This document shows, piece by piece, positions 45,596 to 57,636 of a stretch of 64,000 bases of DNA. Position numbers and translations under genes: made by a program. The DNA is from Guyanagaster necrorhizus (lineage: Eukaryota; Basidiomycota; Agaricomycetes; Agaricales; Physalacriaceae). The notes beneath the pieces were generated by a model that did not search any database, had not been told where the DNA came from, and was given only the letters and a program-made list of their open reading frames with translations. The stretch lies in NCBI RefSeq assembly GCF_019112545.1, contig NW_025064887.1, positions 1,160,524-1,224,523 of the forward strand, written 5' to 3'. Position 1 is the stretch's first letter. Every line of letters starts with the position of its first letter.

Positions 45596-46290
45596 GGCCT
45601 ACAAAAATGCTCTCTACTCTTAGAATCTGCTTTTATGATGAAAGCATAGACCAAATATATGAAGTAAAACATCCATCTAACTTTGTCACTGTCTTCAACA
45701 ATGAGCATGGATACAGGACAGCATCTGGAAAATCAGCAGTGTCAGGAGTGATAAGATGATGGGAGACAGATGTCTAATATGAAGCTGCTGACAAAAGATG
45801 CCAGGTGATAATAATTAAGGAGCCAGAAAGACATGTTTATTTGATAATTATTTGAGAACTGTGGATATCATTCTCTCCTGCACTTGTTATAACCATGAAC
45901 ATACAAAGTTAACAGCTATTATATCTGGACTCTAGCAGGCTTAACAGGTGTTTTTATTATAAGAATATATTTTTATGTCACCTTGAATACCTTTCATAAT
46001 GCTCCCATTCATATATCTGTGGAGGTGTGCCCTTGGCTTTGCATATATCCTGTTTGGCTATGGAGACTTGACCTTGAACTACAGATTGCTACAGGGACCG
46101 ATCATCAATATGATATAGACAAATGGCAGTCAGGTATGTAGTATTTCAGTTTTTCCTGATGTATTAGTGACTTTCTCATCCTCTTAATTGTATTTGTGTC
46201 AAATATTATCATTATTGTTCTTATCTAAACTAGCGAGCTTAGGCAGCAGCATATTTTAGACTCTGATCATTGCATATTTGAGTCCGAAAA
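45596..46290. repeat. Right flank of the transposon: older CpG-poor sequence with a decayed reading frame
   Basis: From 45599 a plus-strand frame reads coding-like sequence (RICFYDESIDQIYEVKHPSN, then FVTVFNNEHGYRTASGKSAV) up to a TGA near 45757, with further stops afterwards. CpG is almost absent until about 46290. I cannot name the family. Across the insertion the pre-integration frame would start with the ATG just before the left GCAGA. Confidence 0.45.
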
Positions 46291-46517
46291 ACAGGGCTTT
46301 TGCCGGACAAACGTTGGCGGGAGCTTCCCGGGAGCTGAGTCGATGAGATCGTCATATGCTTACTCATCAATGACATCACCCCATACTCTATTTCAAATTC
46401 TCGCCTCGACAGCGTTCGCTTAGTTCGGTCAGATCGTGCAGCACTTTCAATTGAACACCATGAAGTAGTAGTACATGTCCTTACTTTCCCTTATGTGCAT
46501 CATTCACGTTAATATCT

Positions 46518-47888
46518 TCAAGCTTGTCGATTCAACGGCGAGACCTTGTCGCACCGAGCAACACAGTCCAAGAACATGTTGAAAAATCCATCCACCTATG
46601 CAAGAAATGTTGTCAGTACTCTGGTTTTGGGGAACTTTTAAACCACTCACGTTGACTGTCTCAACGACCAAACAATTTTTCCCGGTGGCGCCCCATGAAT
46701 CATCGGTCTTTTGGTATTTCCACGTATCGACAACGGTCTGTCCACTAGAATGGGTGCCCGTGAGCTCGACATCAACTCGGAATCGAGTTGCAGTGAAGAG
46801 CTCGGGATGGGCGGCGTACGCAATCGTCAGAGCATCGTGCATCGGGGGTCCGTCCATAAAGCCGAACGTCGACTTGTACGACTCCGCAAAATATCCAATA
46901 AGAGTCGAAAGGGTGTACCGGAGGTTTGTCTCAGGCTTAGGCAACGGCGAGTCTGACCCTATGGTAGCCGCAGGCGACAAGAGCTTGGTCATAATATCAT
47001 TGGTGGCGATGGCCGTGTGGGTGACGTTGATAGGGATCATGACTGTCCGGACGGGCGCGTTCAGAACGATCTGAGCCGCATGAGCTACACAAATTAAAAA
47101 TGTCAGATAAAACAGACGCGTCGAGTTGAAAGACACTTACGATCGCACATGACGTTGTATTCTATCCCACCCGTTAGAAACACCGTTGTATAATGATCAA
47201 AAAATCATGCTTACCAGCAATAGCCGCGCGATTTCCGAGACCGACACCTCCACCCATGAACACGAATTCCTCAACGGCATCTAACAGGTCGTGATACACC
47301 GAGATGAAGTTCGCGATGTTGGTCATGGGACCGCTCGAGATGATGGTGACTTTCTCCAAGCCGGACCCTTCGATCCACACCTTCTTGATGGCTTGGGACA
47401 TACCCTCGAGGGCCCGAACGACAGAGCCATCAGGATTCTTAGCGATCAAGGATAAGACGGCAGAGTCGGTCCCGGATGCTAATCCTACGACACCTCCCAA
47501 GCCATCGGGGCCGTGGATCTCTGCATCATGCTGTACCGGCTTCAGAAGGGGCTTGGGCGCACCCGGGTACACACGAATATCAGGCTTCGCGCCGAATGCC
47601 AACAAACACCTTGCAGCGTTGATAGCGGTCAGATCACTAGGGGCATTTCCGTGAGTCTGAAAATTGAATTATCAGCATCTACCTCGAACGATGATTATCC
47701 GAACACGTACCGTAGAGATCCCTAGTAATTCAATTTGAGGACTGTGAAGGGCGAGGAGGATGGCAGTTGCATCATCGTGACCCTTTCAGGGGTAATTGAG
47801 TAATCGTGGTTACGGCGGTGAATTTGATGGGGGGACAGGAACTCACTGGATCGACGTCGAGCCATACTTTCTTCCTGTCATTGACCAT
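46518..47888 (-). CDS. Inosine/uridine-preferring nucleoside hydrolase
   Basis: Splits ribonucleosides into base and ribose in salvage or catabolism. ATG 47888 (MVNDRKKVWLDVDP), then across intron 1 GHDDATAILLALHSPQ, which together form the DxDPGxDDA calcium/ribose motif. Then IELLGIST, CLLAFGAKPDIRVYPGAPKP, EIHGPDGLGG, KVTIISSGPMTNIA, EEFVFMGGGVGLGNRAAIA, and a 21-nt exon (47141-47161) giving EYNVMCD, the conserved (E)xN xxxD segment; next HAAQIVLNAPVRTVMIPINVTH and MDGPPMHDALTIAYAAHPEL, which contains the C-terminal metal aspartate. Last exon VDGFFNMFLDCVARCD, TGA 46518-46520. All motifs are intact. It lies just outside the CpG-poor block. Confidence 0.9.
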
Positions 47889-50425
47889 TGTCGACGCTGG
47901 TATCTGGTTGTACTAGTAGGAGAGATTGGGGGTTCAGTTGAACCCTGAGGCTAAAGCTCAAGCTTTATCTACAGTTTCGCGTCCGCAGCACGTGCTCGAT
48001 TTAGGGCAGGTTTAAACATTGATAACATATCTGATTTGTCCTCCGGACTTAAGTCCCCAAGTTGGATTGTCTGGTAAAGAGGATTCCACGGTGTAGTGTT
48101 ATCAGAGTTATGACTCGTGTCGTGGGATGAGGCTCAAGATGCTAGCTAGACCATACAAAAACGTAGCACGATTAGTAGATATTGTCCGACTAACTACTGC
48201 GATAGAAGCAGCGCATAGACGTACTGAAGGATTTCAGTCCGCTACAACTTTCGAAAGGTCAGCTGGGTAAACCTGAGCTCTGACTAGAAGTGTTATCGGC
48301 ATCGATTACATCTTGAGGTGACGCGATCGAAGTACGCCGCGGTATTGAACTAGGTCCAATGACATAGGAAGCAGACAGTGCCTAGAGATTGAAGACATAT
48401 GACCCAGTTATTGAATCTCTCGAGCCCATCGTCAATTTTATGTACCAATCGTATATGAGATCGTGACCCATGCCCCAGGTCAGTGGCTAGTGATTCTACC
48501 GGAGATTTCCTCAGGTGTAGGACCCTTATAGATTATGGAAGCCAATGGGATCTTAAGCACTGTTACCTACATGTTGTCTGAATAGTACCTGCTCGGACTC
48601 AAAAAGGCGCGTCAACAGAATACACTCATCAGAAAGCTGCGCGAATGTCAAGGTTTCTGCTATTGGTGGAGTAGACAAGAGCCACCGCACCTTTAAATAA
48701 AAATAGCATAAATCTATTTAAGCTTCCAATGGCTCAGCTATGTACACCTTTCGAAACGCTATTGGTATCGACTATATTTTGAGATGACTATCGAAGTCCA
48801 CCGTGGCCATCAATAGTTACAATGTCATAGCTAGCTCTGGAAGCGAGGGCCGAGAACTTGTAAAGAATAGAACGAAGCATTAGTAGGAGCGCAATGAAAA
48901 GGAATGGTACGAATCGCGAAGAAGCCCTTCGGATATGGAGGCGTGAAAAAGGTCAACCTGTGGACTGAGCTTTGGCCATCTGGTCTGGTTGAGCTTTCAC
49001 GGGAGATTACATCACAATCTATAAGATATATACAGGACGACTTACAAGGTGAAGAGACGTATCCCAAGATAATACTAAGAAAGCAATAAGGTTAAATGAT
49101 TTCCAGATTTGGGGATCGAGCCGTTCATGTTGAATTCATCGGTACAGGGCGAAGTTTTGATAGACAAGTTCTTCCACATACACTCGAACTTCCAGGCTTC
49201 AGGTATGCAGGAATCAGGAGATGGGTGTAGGTGCGAAGTGGGCGCAACACCGGTGGTTCGGACCGCGCAAGTTGCCGGTAATTGACCGGAACTTCCTTCC
49301 AACTTTCTTCTGCTTTTCGCTCCCTTCGAATCCAATGCACTTCGTCTATCTACGGCTGCTAATAAAGGTGCACCATGACTAACGATTTTGTTCATCATCA
49401 ATATTATCATCTGCTTTGTTATGGTCCGGGCCCAAGCTCCTACACATTGTTCTTCAGAGCTTTAGCGTTTGACTTGGTCTGGTTTGGACAAGAGCAGGGG
49501 ACTCGAAGACTACGCCTCGGAATTGCGATAACCACGGTCGCTTTGGCTGCACGAGTACCATCTGGCCATCTCACTTCTACCACAGAGGCCATTACTCATC
49601 CTGTCGGAATTGGCCAAGCGTCAGACCATTGTCGTGGAATTTTTTTCACGCTTGTTAACGTTCCTTGGCCGACTTGATATAGCAAACATGTCTTCTTTCT
49701 GGCATTCTGAGAGAACGACGGTGCCGCTTTTCCTTATCAAAGCTGGCCCTTGTTGAACGAAGACAAATTTTCCTGATCTTTGGCCACACTGACCACCAAG
49801 AAGGTGGACCTGAATTCAACGGGACCTTAGCGCCACTGTATTCGTTCAGATCTCTTCCTTTATGGTTGTTGCCAATTGCTCTCTCGTAGTTGGCGTAGAC
49901 CGGGATAACGAAAAGTTCGGAATGAGCCCATCACGATAGGCGGCGCCTCAGGGAAATGTTTTCTTGCACTCATGTCAAGACTATTCTAGGCACATAAAAT
50001 ATTTAATTGTGCCTACGTGAAATTCAGCTATTTTTCTCCCGGATAACGACTAACGACTACAAATCGGCGAGTTTTTTAAAAATAAAAAAACACCCCAGAG
50101 ATGCCGATTATCCCGCTTTGGTACGACTGATGTACGAAGCATTAACGATCTTTGCTGTGAGTCGTTCTTTCTTTTCTGCTGAAGCGAACTTGTTTTGATC
50201 AGACGACCAGTCCTTGCCTTGCCTAACAAGCTCAATTCGTTAGATTGACTTGCCTTGACTTGGGACTCTCGCCACTCGCGTCGGTCGAGGCAGCGCGGCC
50301 TAAAGCGGTATCTTCCAAGTCACGTTTCGCGTGTCGCGTCGCGGTATAAAGTCAGGCAAAGCCTACGTCCTGCCGCATCTTCACTCCCAATCATTGTCGT
50401 CCCTTTGGTCTTTGCCATCTCTACA
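47889..50425. other. 2.5-kb intergenic region
   Basis: No gene supported. Overlapping frames at 49075-49410 (-) and 49375-49677 (+) lack domain or splice support. It holds a degenerate direct repeat (about 48296-48370 and 48760-48830). The last 200 bases should be the promoter of the Pro/Gln-rich gene. Confidence 0.4.
48290..48835. repeat. Degenerate direct repeat pair
   Basis: The stretch around 48296-48370 (tatcggcatcgattacatct, then tgaggtgacgcgatcgaagt) is repeated with changes around 48760-48835 (attggtatcgactatatttt, then gagatgactatcgaagtcca); both end in a CAATG(A/T)CATAG string. Many differences are C/T or G/A. It may be remains of a small mobile element. Confidence 0.45.
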
Positions 50426-52269
50426 ATGGCAGGACAATATCCTCCTCCAGACGCTTCCGCCACCGGGCATGCTAACATCAATGGTGCCCTCTCCGGTTAT
50501 CGTCATGGAATGGTCCAACTGCCTAGCGGCCCCCACCTACCAGTAGGCTACGTGAACGGTGATTCCATGAGGAATCAGCCCATGCCCCACCTACACCCCT
50601 ACTACCAGCAATCGGAAATGGGTCCGGATCGGCATCATCAGCTCTACGCGCCGCAACAGCAAACGCGGTACACCGCCTACGCCATTGCTCAGACACGATC
50701 ACTACCAAACCTCCCTCACCACACCACTTTTCCTCCGACAGAATATAATGATGCTCAGCGGTATCAGCAACAACCAGGGAACACTCTCCCTGCCGGGACT
50801 TTTCCGGACCAAGGAGGACTAGCTTTCCCGCCATCGCAAAGGCATGAGCCTCATCACATACCACCTAATGCACTGCCAATGCAGCACCATCCGCCATTTC
50901 AAGGGCAGGTTCCCTCTCACCAACGCGCTGGATCTATATATCAGTATCCCGACACTCGTCCAAGGCAGATGCACGATGCATCCATGCCACACCAGCCTTA
51001 CCCACAGGCCTACCAAGTTCACGGTCCTCCGCAGCCGCTGCGTCGACATCACACTTCGGCACCACTACAACCTCATCCTCAGCAGGTCCAACCTATGCTA
51101 CCTGTGCCGCCTGACATGCCAGGACCCTCTCAGCCTCCGAAATCTGTCCAGGCTAGTCGAAAAAACAAAAGGAGGGCCTCAGGTTCTCAAGGATCAGCAC
51201 GGAGAAAGCCAAAGATTGAGACTGTACCTCTGCCGTCGTCCCCATATTTCCCTATGAAACGTCGACGTGGGGCACGTCATTTCTACCTTTTACTGTTACC
51301 GTGCTCTGATATCTGTCTTTCTCAGAGGCCTACAAGGGCGGAAACCGAGGCCAGGAAGAAGGCTTTGGCCGCATCCATTCCATCAGAAGCGTATGTATTT
51401 TCATCGCAAGGTCAATGTTTCAGCTAACAGTAGTTGTGGAAGTGCCAGCGCTCCTTCACCTCCCAAGGAACCCTCCACAAGCCAAGCTCCACAGCAAAGC
51501 TTCAACCCTCCGCCTCCCACGCGGGGAATTTGGCCGATCCCATTTTCCGTGAGTGACATGCCTAAATTCTACTAATATTGAGTTATTAAAACCTTCCCAG
51601 TTCGAAATCAAAACGGAGTCTCCTCAACCATCTGCTGTCTCTCAACCGACAAGCCTTCCAGGGAACCCGAGTCAGGTGGACGCTCAAGTGGTTGCAAAAG
51701 CCAATGCACCTCTCCCTCCCTCTTCAAGGTCTTTGTCGACTTTGCCGTCGGAGCCGAACCCGTCTCCTCAGCCATCTACTGTCCCTCTTGAACAAACAAG
51801 CACCCGGCCCGAGAACCCGACTGACCAGGTGAATGCTCAAGCCACGTCGGCTATACAAGTCGAAGGACCTCTCTCTCCCTCTTCAGCGTCCTTGTCGACT
51901 CTGCCATCGAAACCGTGGTATATGGACTCGCCTTTCTTTGACGACTTCATCAACAGACATGCGGCTGGGGCGATACCTCTGATCAATCTGCCACAGCAAA
52001 GGCTTGACACGACTCCACCCGACGCGCCCTTGGACGCGACCCTCGTGCCCCCGCAGACTGAAACCGGGCTGGAAGATCCCTACATAGCTCCGCCTCCAAT
52101 GATCGACATGCCTACATGGCTGCTCTTCAACAGTAGGTTGTACCCACCACTGCCCGAGACGTGTTTCGATTTCAACGTCGAGGAGAATGTCAAAGCAATC
52201 ACTGATGACTTGATTGCGGGAGGCTTCCTCCCGGCCTATGCACAACAGGACGATCAGGAGAGCGGGTGA
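50426..52269 (+). CDS. Pro/Gln-rich protein of unknown function
   Basis: I recognise no enzyme or classic DNA-binding domain. ATG 50426 (MAGQYPPPDASATGHAN). The first 260 residues are rich in Pro, Gln, His and Tyr (PHLHPYYQQSEMG, PLQPHPQQVQPMLPVPP). A basic patch follows (SRKNKRRASGSQGSARRKPK, then PMKRRR), likely a nuclear-localisation signal, and a charged stretch RPTRAETEARKKALAAS. Then two imperfect repeats (PLPPSSRSLSTLPSEP and PLSPSSASLSTLPSKP) and a more ordered C-terminus (WYMDSPFFDDFINRHAAG, MPTWLLFNSRLYPPLP, VKAITDDLIAGGFLP). Three introns. The frame stops at TGA 52267-52269, but a one-base shift just before it opens an acidic continuation to 52406. Possibly a transcription regulator (inference). 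Confidence 0.6.
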
Positions 52270-52406
52270 TCGAAAGCGAAGCCCAGTCTGCATCTAATAT
52301 CTCTGCGATGGATCTGCTGCCTCTTCATGAGATCCCTTCCACAGGTGACAGTGGCGATGAGGACTTTGATAAGATTATATCTAATCCCGATGCATCGAGC
52401 CCTTGA

Positions 52407-54168
52407 GTACTAAGATGCGTGACGATGTAATCTATTTACTATAATATTTATGTCAGTGAGTTTAGAGCTTTCGAAATTATCGACACCAACGTCTACGCCT
52501 GCATCCTTTTAAGGTTTAGCTGCGCGGTTATCATACCATTCATGTACTTGTTCGCGAATTTTCAATAGATCTCTTCAGTTTATGTCGTTTGAGTAAGTAT
52601 TCTGGTTCCGGGTGTCCCCTTGAGCGCCGGTACCCGGTGCTGACGCGGGTGAATGCATTCTAGCGCAAAGCAGGTGCCTGCAATAGTTCAAGGTTATTCT
52701 GAGAATTAACTTGACAAAATTACTGGCTGAAACCCTTACATTTTAATAAAGACCATCGTTTAATGTGCGTTGCATCCGGGACTACTGTTGTCGAAAGGGT
52801 CGGCTGTTTTGACGTTAACTCTTGGCAATCTGAAATATCCAGTATTAATTTCCAGGATTGACCCGCTGACCATGATAGCATAATAGAGTTTGCCGTACAG
52901 CTTACGTTGTGTCGGATACCTGACTCGAATGTCGGTTTGTATGGAGGGCGTGAGTACTGTGCCACATGATGCGTCGCTGAAGTGATGGATATCTTCGAGT
53001 CTAAATAAATATGATGATGAAAGAACTTGGACGGACCAAGCGCTACTGATTTCATCCGGACACACAACACCGTCTCGATACCCACATTATAGGTAATTGA
53101 TCAGCTCTATACCACGGTGTGCTTCTCAAATACTCCTTGTGTGAGCGGCATTGAATGAGTTCCCGTACTGTTTCCGTAGACATTGTAAAGATGATTACGA
53201 GGGGAGAGATTCAGAACGATGCCAACGAGAACTGTTACATGTAATCGGCATCAAGCATTGTGTTAACTGAGAACAGTGAGTGATTCCCAGGTGCTAACTT
53301 TGGTAGGACCGCAGCACTGTCCGAGTCGTCCAAATGGCGAAGGTTCCGATGTTGGCCCGTTTAACAAGCAGGGTAAGGACTAATAAATAAAAAGAAAGCT
53401 GTTTTTCTTTTTCAGACCCTACTCATCATTAACAGACATCTGAAACAGGGATACGAATCAACGAGGCGACAGCCTTATTTCTCAAGAACTGCGCGTCGGT
53501 ATTCATTCAATCAGAGTGGCAGGATCAGTCGGACATATCGCTCGTTCGAAACCTTATATTTTACTCCATGGAGAAGCCCTGGTGGCACGGGATTCTGACA
53601 GCCAGACAAGACACTGCGAGTACGGCTTGAACGTGATACATGAAGAGATCTATAAATGATAAATTTTTATCGACATGGTGGCACAGAATGAAGGCTTCTG
53701 CTGACTGCGTTCGGCAAACCGAGAACCGGGTACTTGGTCCAATAGATGTAGCCTGCCCTAAAGAGGCAGAAGAAAAGGCAGAATACGCCGGCTTTTTACA
53801 TTCATCCCCTCACTTTTTTTCTACGCGTCGTGTTTGGTCGTTGCGCGACGCAGTACTGGGTGGGGACCTCGCAGGAGATGAAGTAATGGTGCAAGGCATA
53901 GACTACACCTCCGTATCTCCCTTTTGGTGACTGTTTCACACCAGATAGGGCTCGTTAGAGTGGTGCACATTACTCGGCAATGTTAGGAACATGTATATTT
54001 TTGCAATAATTACGGGAAACCGAGAACTGAGAATACGTCTTGCAAAGTGTCGTTTGAGCAGTAAGATATCCGGGGTATCCATTTCTGTTCTCACTTGCCA
54101 ACTTCGGATCGGCATTTGTACCCTCATTGTTCTTTCTATCTACTTTCATCTGGACAACTCTCGGCAAT
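52407..54168. other. 1.8-kb intergenic region
   Basis: No gene supported. Frames at 52720-53085 (-) and 53640-53930 (+) have no family signature. No repeat recognised. Confidence 0.4.
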
Positions 54169-57100
54169 ATGCCCTACAAACTTTCTGCTACACTTGCCGC
54201 TCATACTTTAGATGTTTGTTACCGTTCATTACGCTTGACAGGCGAACTGATTATTCGCAGGTGCGCGGCGTAGTGGCACCGACGAACGACCTCGTCTTGT
54301 CTGCATCGAGAGATTCCACCGCGATTTCGTGGCAACGCTCTTCATCGTCCTCGCCCTTTGCTCCAGAGTCGGTGTTGCGTGCGGGGTCGCGATACGTAAA
54401 CGCGGTGGCGTATATCTCATCATCCGTGGAGAATTCGAAGGGTAACTCCTTGCTCGCCATCCTGGGTAACATACGCTGAGGCTCTTTACAAGGATATGCT
54501 GTTACTGGCGGCCAGGACACCGTGATTAACGTCTTCTCGCTAGATTCTCCCAAGGACGATCCCGATTACACTTTGTTGGGTCATTCGGAGAATGTTTGTG
54601 CATTAGATGTGTCGGCTGGCGGTACTATCATATCGGGCTCGTGGGATAGGTGCGCTACATTTGGCTTCACGAAAAGAAACGGATTTCACCGCGAATTAGG
54701 ACGGGCAAAGTATGGAAATCCTTCCAGTTGGCGTACGACTTGAAGGGACACGACCAGTCTGTGTGGGCTGTCCTGGCTGTCGATGAAGAGCAGTTCCTAA
54801 CGGGTGCGTTTATCTAAATTCCTCTGACTCACTCCTCTCATACTTTTGAATAGCATCCGCGGATAAAACCATTAAACTCTGGCAACAACATAAATGCATT
54901 TCCACTTTCAAAGGACACCGTGACGCCGTTCGCGGCTTGGCTCTGGTTCCTGACATTGGCTTTGCTTCTTGTTCAAATGACAGGTACAGTCTTCTCTTTA
55001 GGGTTGTGCTGATACTGACTTCTGTAACAGCGAAATCCGTGTTTGGACACTTGGTGGCGACCTTATTCATTCATTATCGGGTCATACATCTTTTGTTTAC
55101 AGCCTATCCGTACTACCTAACGGTGACATCGTTTCCGGCGGCGAGGACCGATCTGTACGTGTTTGGAAAGGTGCCCTTTTATCCTTCCCTCTCTTCTATT
55201 TGTCAGACTTATTCAGTATGTCCTTTGAAGACGGGGAATGCACCCAAGTCATCACACACCCTGCTATATCCGTATGGACTGTATCCTCAATGCCTAATGG
55301 TGACATTGTTAGTGGCTGTAGTGATGGAGTGGTGCGCGTATTCAGTGCCTCCGAAGAGCGCTGGGCATCAGAAGCAGACTTGAAAGCATACGACAGCGCT
55401 GTAGCTAGTCAAGCTCTTCCCTCCCAACAGGTAGGAGATGTGAAAAAAAGTGACCTTCCTGGCCCAGAAGCACTGAGTACTCCAGGTAAGCGCAAACTTT
55501 TTACTTCTCACTCTGTATAACCTTGTCGATAAGGTGATGCGCCCGGTAAGGTCAAAATGATCCGGAATGGTAATGTTGTCGAAGCACACGAGGTACGCTT
55601 TTCTATTGAACCTATCCGCGTCGTTGGTTTCTAAGGATGGCTTAGTGGGATGCCACTAGTTTCACATGGAAAAAAATTGGAGACGTTGTTGACGCGGTCG
55701 GCCAGGGTCGGCGACAGCTCCATGAAGGCAAGGAGTATGACTACGTATTTGACGTTGACATTCAAGACGGGGTGCCTCCTTTGAAGCTCCCTTATAACGC
55801 CTCGGGTGCGCACTTTTTTTTTTTGATGAAAATCGCCGGACGGACTTTCCGCGTAGAAAACCCATATGCTGCCGCCCAACGGTTCCTTGAAAAGAACGAC
55901 CTACCACTAAGCTATATCGATCAGGTGGTACGGTTCATCGAGAAAAATACCTCCGGTGTAAATCTGGGGTCCGGTGGAGAGGAATATGTGGATCCATTTA
56001 CGGGTAATATCATATTTTTTGATGTCCTGGGTTGAAGAAAATTCACCTCGTTACCAGGTGCGTCCCGGTATAGAAGTTCTGCTGCTTCTGTTCCCGCTTC
56101 AGGCCCTCCATCAGCCTATGTGGATCCTTATACCGGCGCTTCTCGGTATATGGCGAGTTCTTCCACTCCCGCGACGGCTCAACCTGCTTCCTCTTCTGCC
56201 TACATGGATCCTTTCACTGGCGCGTCAAGGTACTCCGGTGCACCACCCCAGAGCGCACCGCCGCCGCCCAAACCGTCAATTCTGCCAGTTGTAGGTATAT
56301 TGACCAGGCGATTACGCTCAAATGCTCATTGTCTATTAGCCGACTCCCTTGACATTCAAGCAGGCCAACGTATCTGCAATGCAAAGCAAACTCTTCGAGT
56401 TCAATGATAGTCTGAGCCATGAAATTGTTGGTGTATATTGCCCCCTAACTTCCTGCCTTTAACTGACGAATTTTAGTCAACTGCCACGTTGGCCATGTAT
56501 CCTCAAGAGGTCACGGCTGTCGACGATATCTTTGTCTATTTGTCAACGGTTTCGCCGACGTCATCAGGACCCTCATTGATGTCTGCTTCACATGCCGATG
56601 CTATCTCACACATCCTAGAAAGATGGCCTCAGTCGCAGTTGTTCCCTGGTTTGTTTCTGGCCTACTGCCACCCCCCTCCATGCCCGCACTGATACTGGAC
56701 CTTGCTCCTTTTAGTTCTTGATTTAGCTCGCCTCATGACCGGGTTCTGCCCGGATGTTTTCGCAACATCCGGTGCAAGGAACCAGCTCTTACAGACTCTG
56801 CTCACGGCCGGGGAATGGGACTCTCCTTGGGTGGCCCCTTTAAGCAGGGACCGGCAGACAAATGTATCGCTTGTTTTGAGGGCTCTGGCGAATACGCTTC
56901 AAGAGAAAGCCCAGATAGACGAGACGTGGCCGAACGGGGTATGGCGCAATATCTGATGACACGATGTGCTTTCTTTGACACGGACCCTCGTTTTTAGATA
57001 TTGCAAGCTTTGGACGCAGTTGATTTTCCTGTGTTGGATAAGAGAAACCGGCTCCCGTTGGCTTCTCTTTTGTTCAAGTGCGTACGGTCATCCTCTGTCC

Positions 57101-57636
57101 TAATGTCGATTGTTCTGACGAGCTCGTAGCATCTCATGTGTAGCCCTCCGCACACAGTTACCTCCAGACCAGCATGAGCTTCACATCACATTGACACTTC
57201 GGGTATGTGTTCCGCAGTTCCGTAGGGATAAGCGTTGATCGTTCTGTTTTAGCTTCTACGGCTGGAGATAAACGAATCGGAAGTTGTTTACCGTGGCCTT
57301 GTCGGGCTTGGCAATGCGGTGAGCATATGAATGATTTCTCCCCTGGAGCACTTTCTAATGAGCCAATGGTAGCTACTTGCATTGAAAAGACAGGGCTCGA
57401 CCACCTCTCAGGTGGACGCTATCCCACCAATACTCACTTCTCTGGAAAACAAGTATCCGGAGGAGCGGGTCCTGAATATAATTCGAGAGATCTCCGCACT
57501 GTAAGAATGGGATATAGGTTGTTTATGTTCTCTCCTTTCTCGTTGTTCATGGATTTAGAATCTGGACCATAATAAGAGGGCTCTTCTCTACGTGATATCA
57601 GTTTTTTCTTTCTTTCCTCCTGCCGACTCATGCTAG
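54169..57636 (+). CDS. Doa1/Ufd3/PLAA-family ubiquitin-binding WD40 protein
   Basis: Cofactor of the Cdc48/p97 ATPase that binds ubiquitin and affects its recycling and membrane-protein sorting. ATG 54169 (MPYKLSATLAAHTLD). Seven WD40 blades can be followed, e.g. NDLVLSASRDSTAISW, GGTIISGSWDRTAKVW, EEQFLTASADKTIKLW, GFASCSNDSEIRVWTLG, NGDIVSGGEDRSVRVW and NGDIVSGCSDGVVRVF. Then comes the PFU ubiquitin-binding domain (GNVVEAHEWDATSFTWKKIG, EGKEYDYVFDVDIQDG, AAAQRFLEKNDLP), a linker with three copies of a YVDPFTGASRY-like repeat, and the C-terminal PUL domain (PLTFKQANVSAMQSKLFEFN, WPQSQLFPVLDLARLM, LPLASLLFNISCVALRT). It ends FFPPADSC, TAG 57634-57636. About fifteen introns. Confidence 0.9.

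Noticed and set aside
50523..51052. Antisense open frames across the Pro/Gln-rich gene
   Set aside because: They are shadows of biased codon composition in the plus-strand coding sequence.
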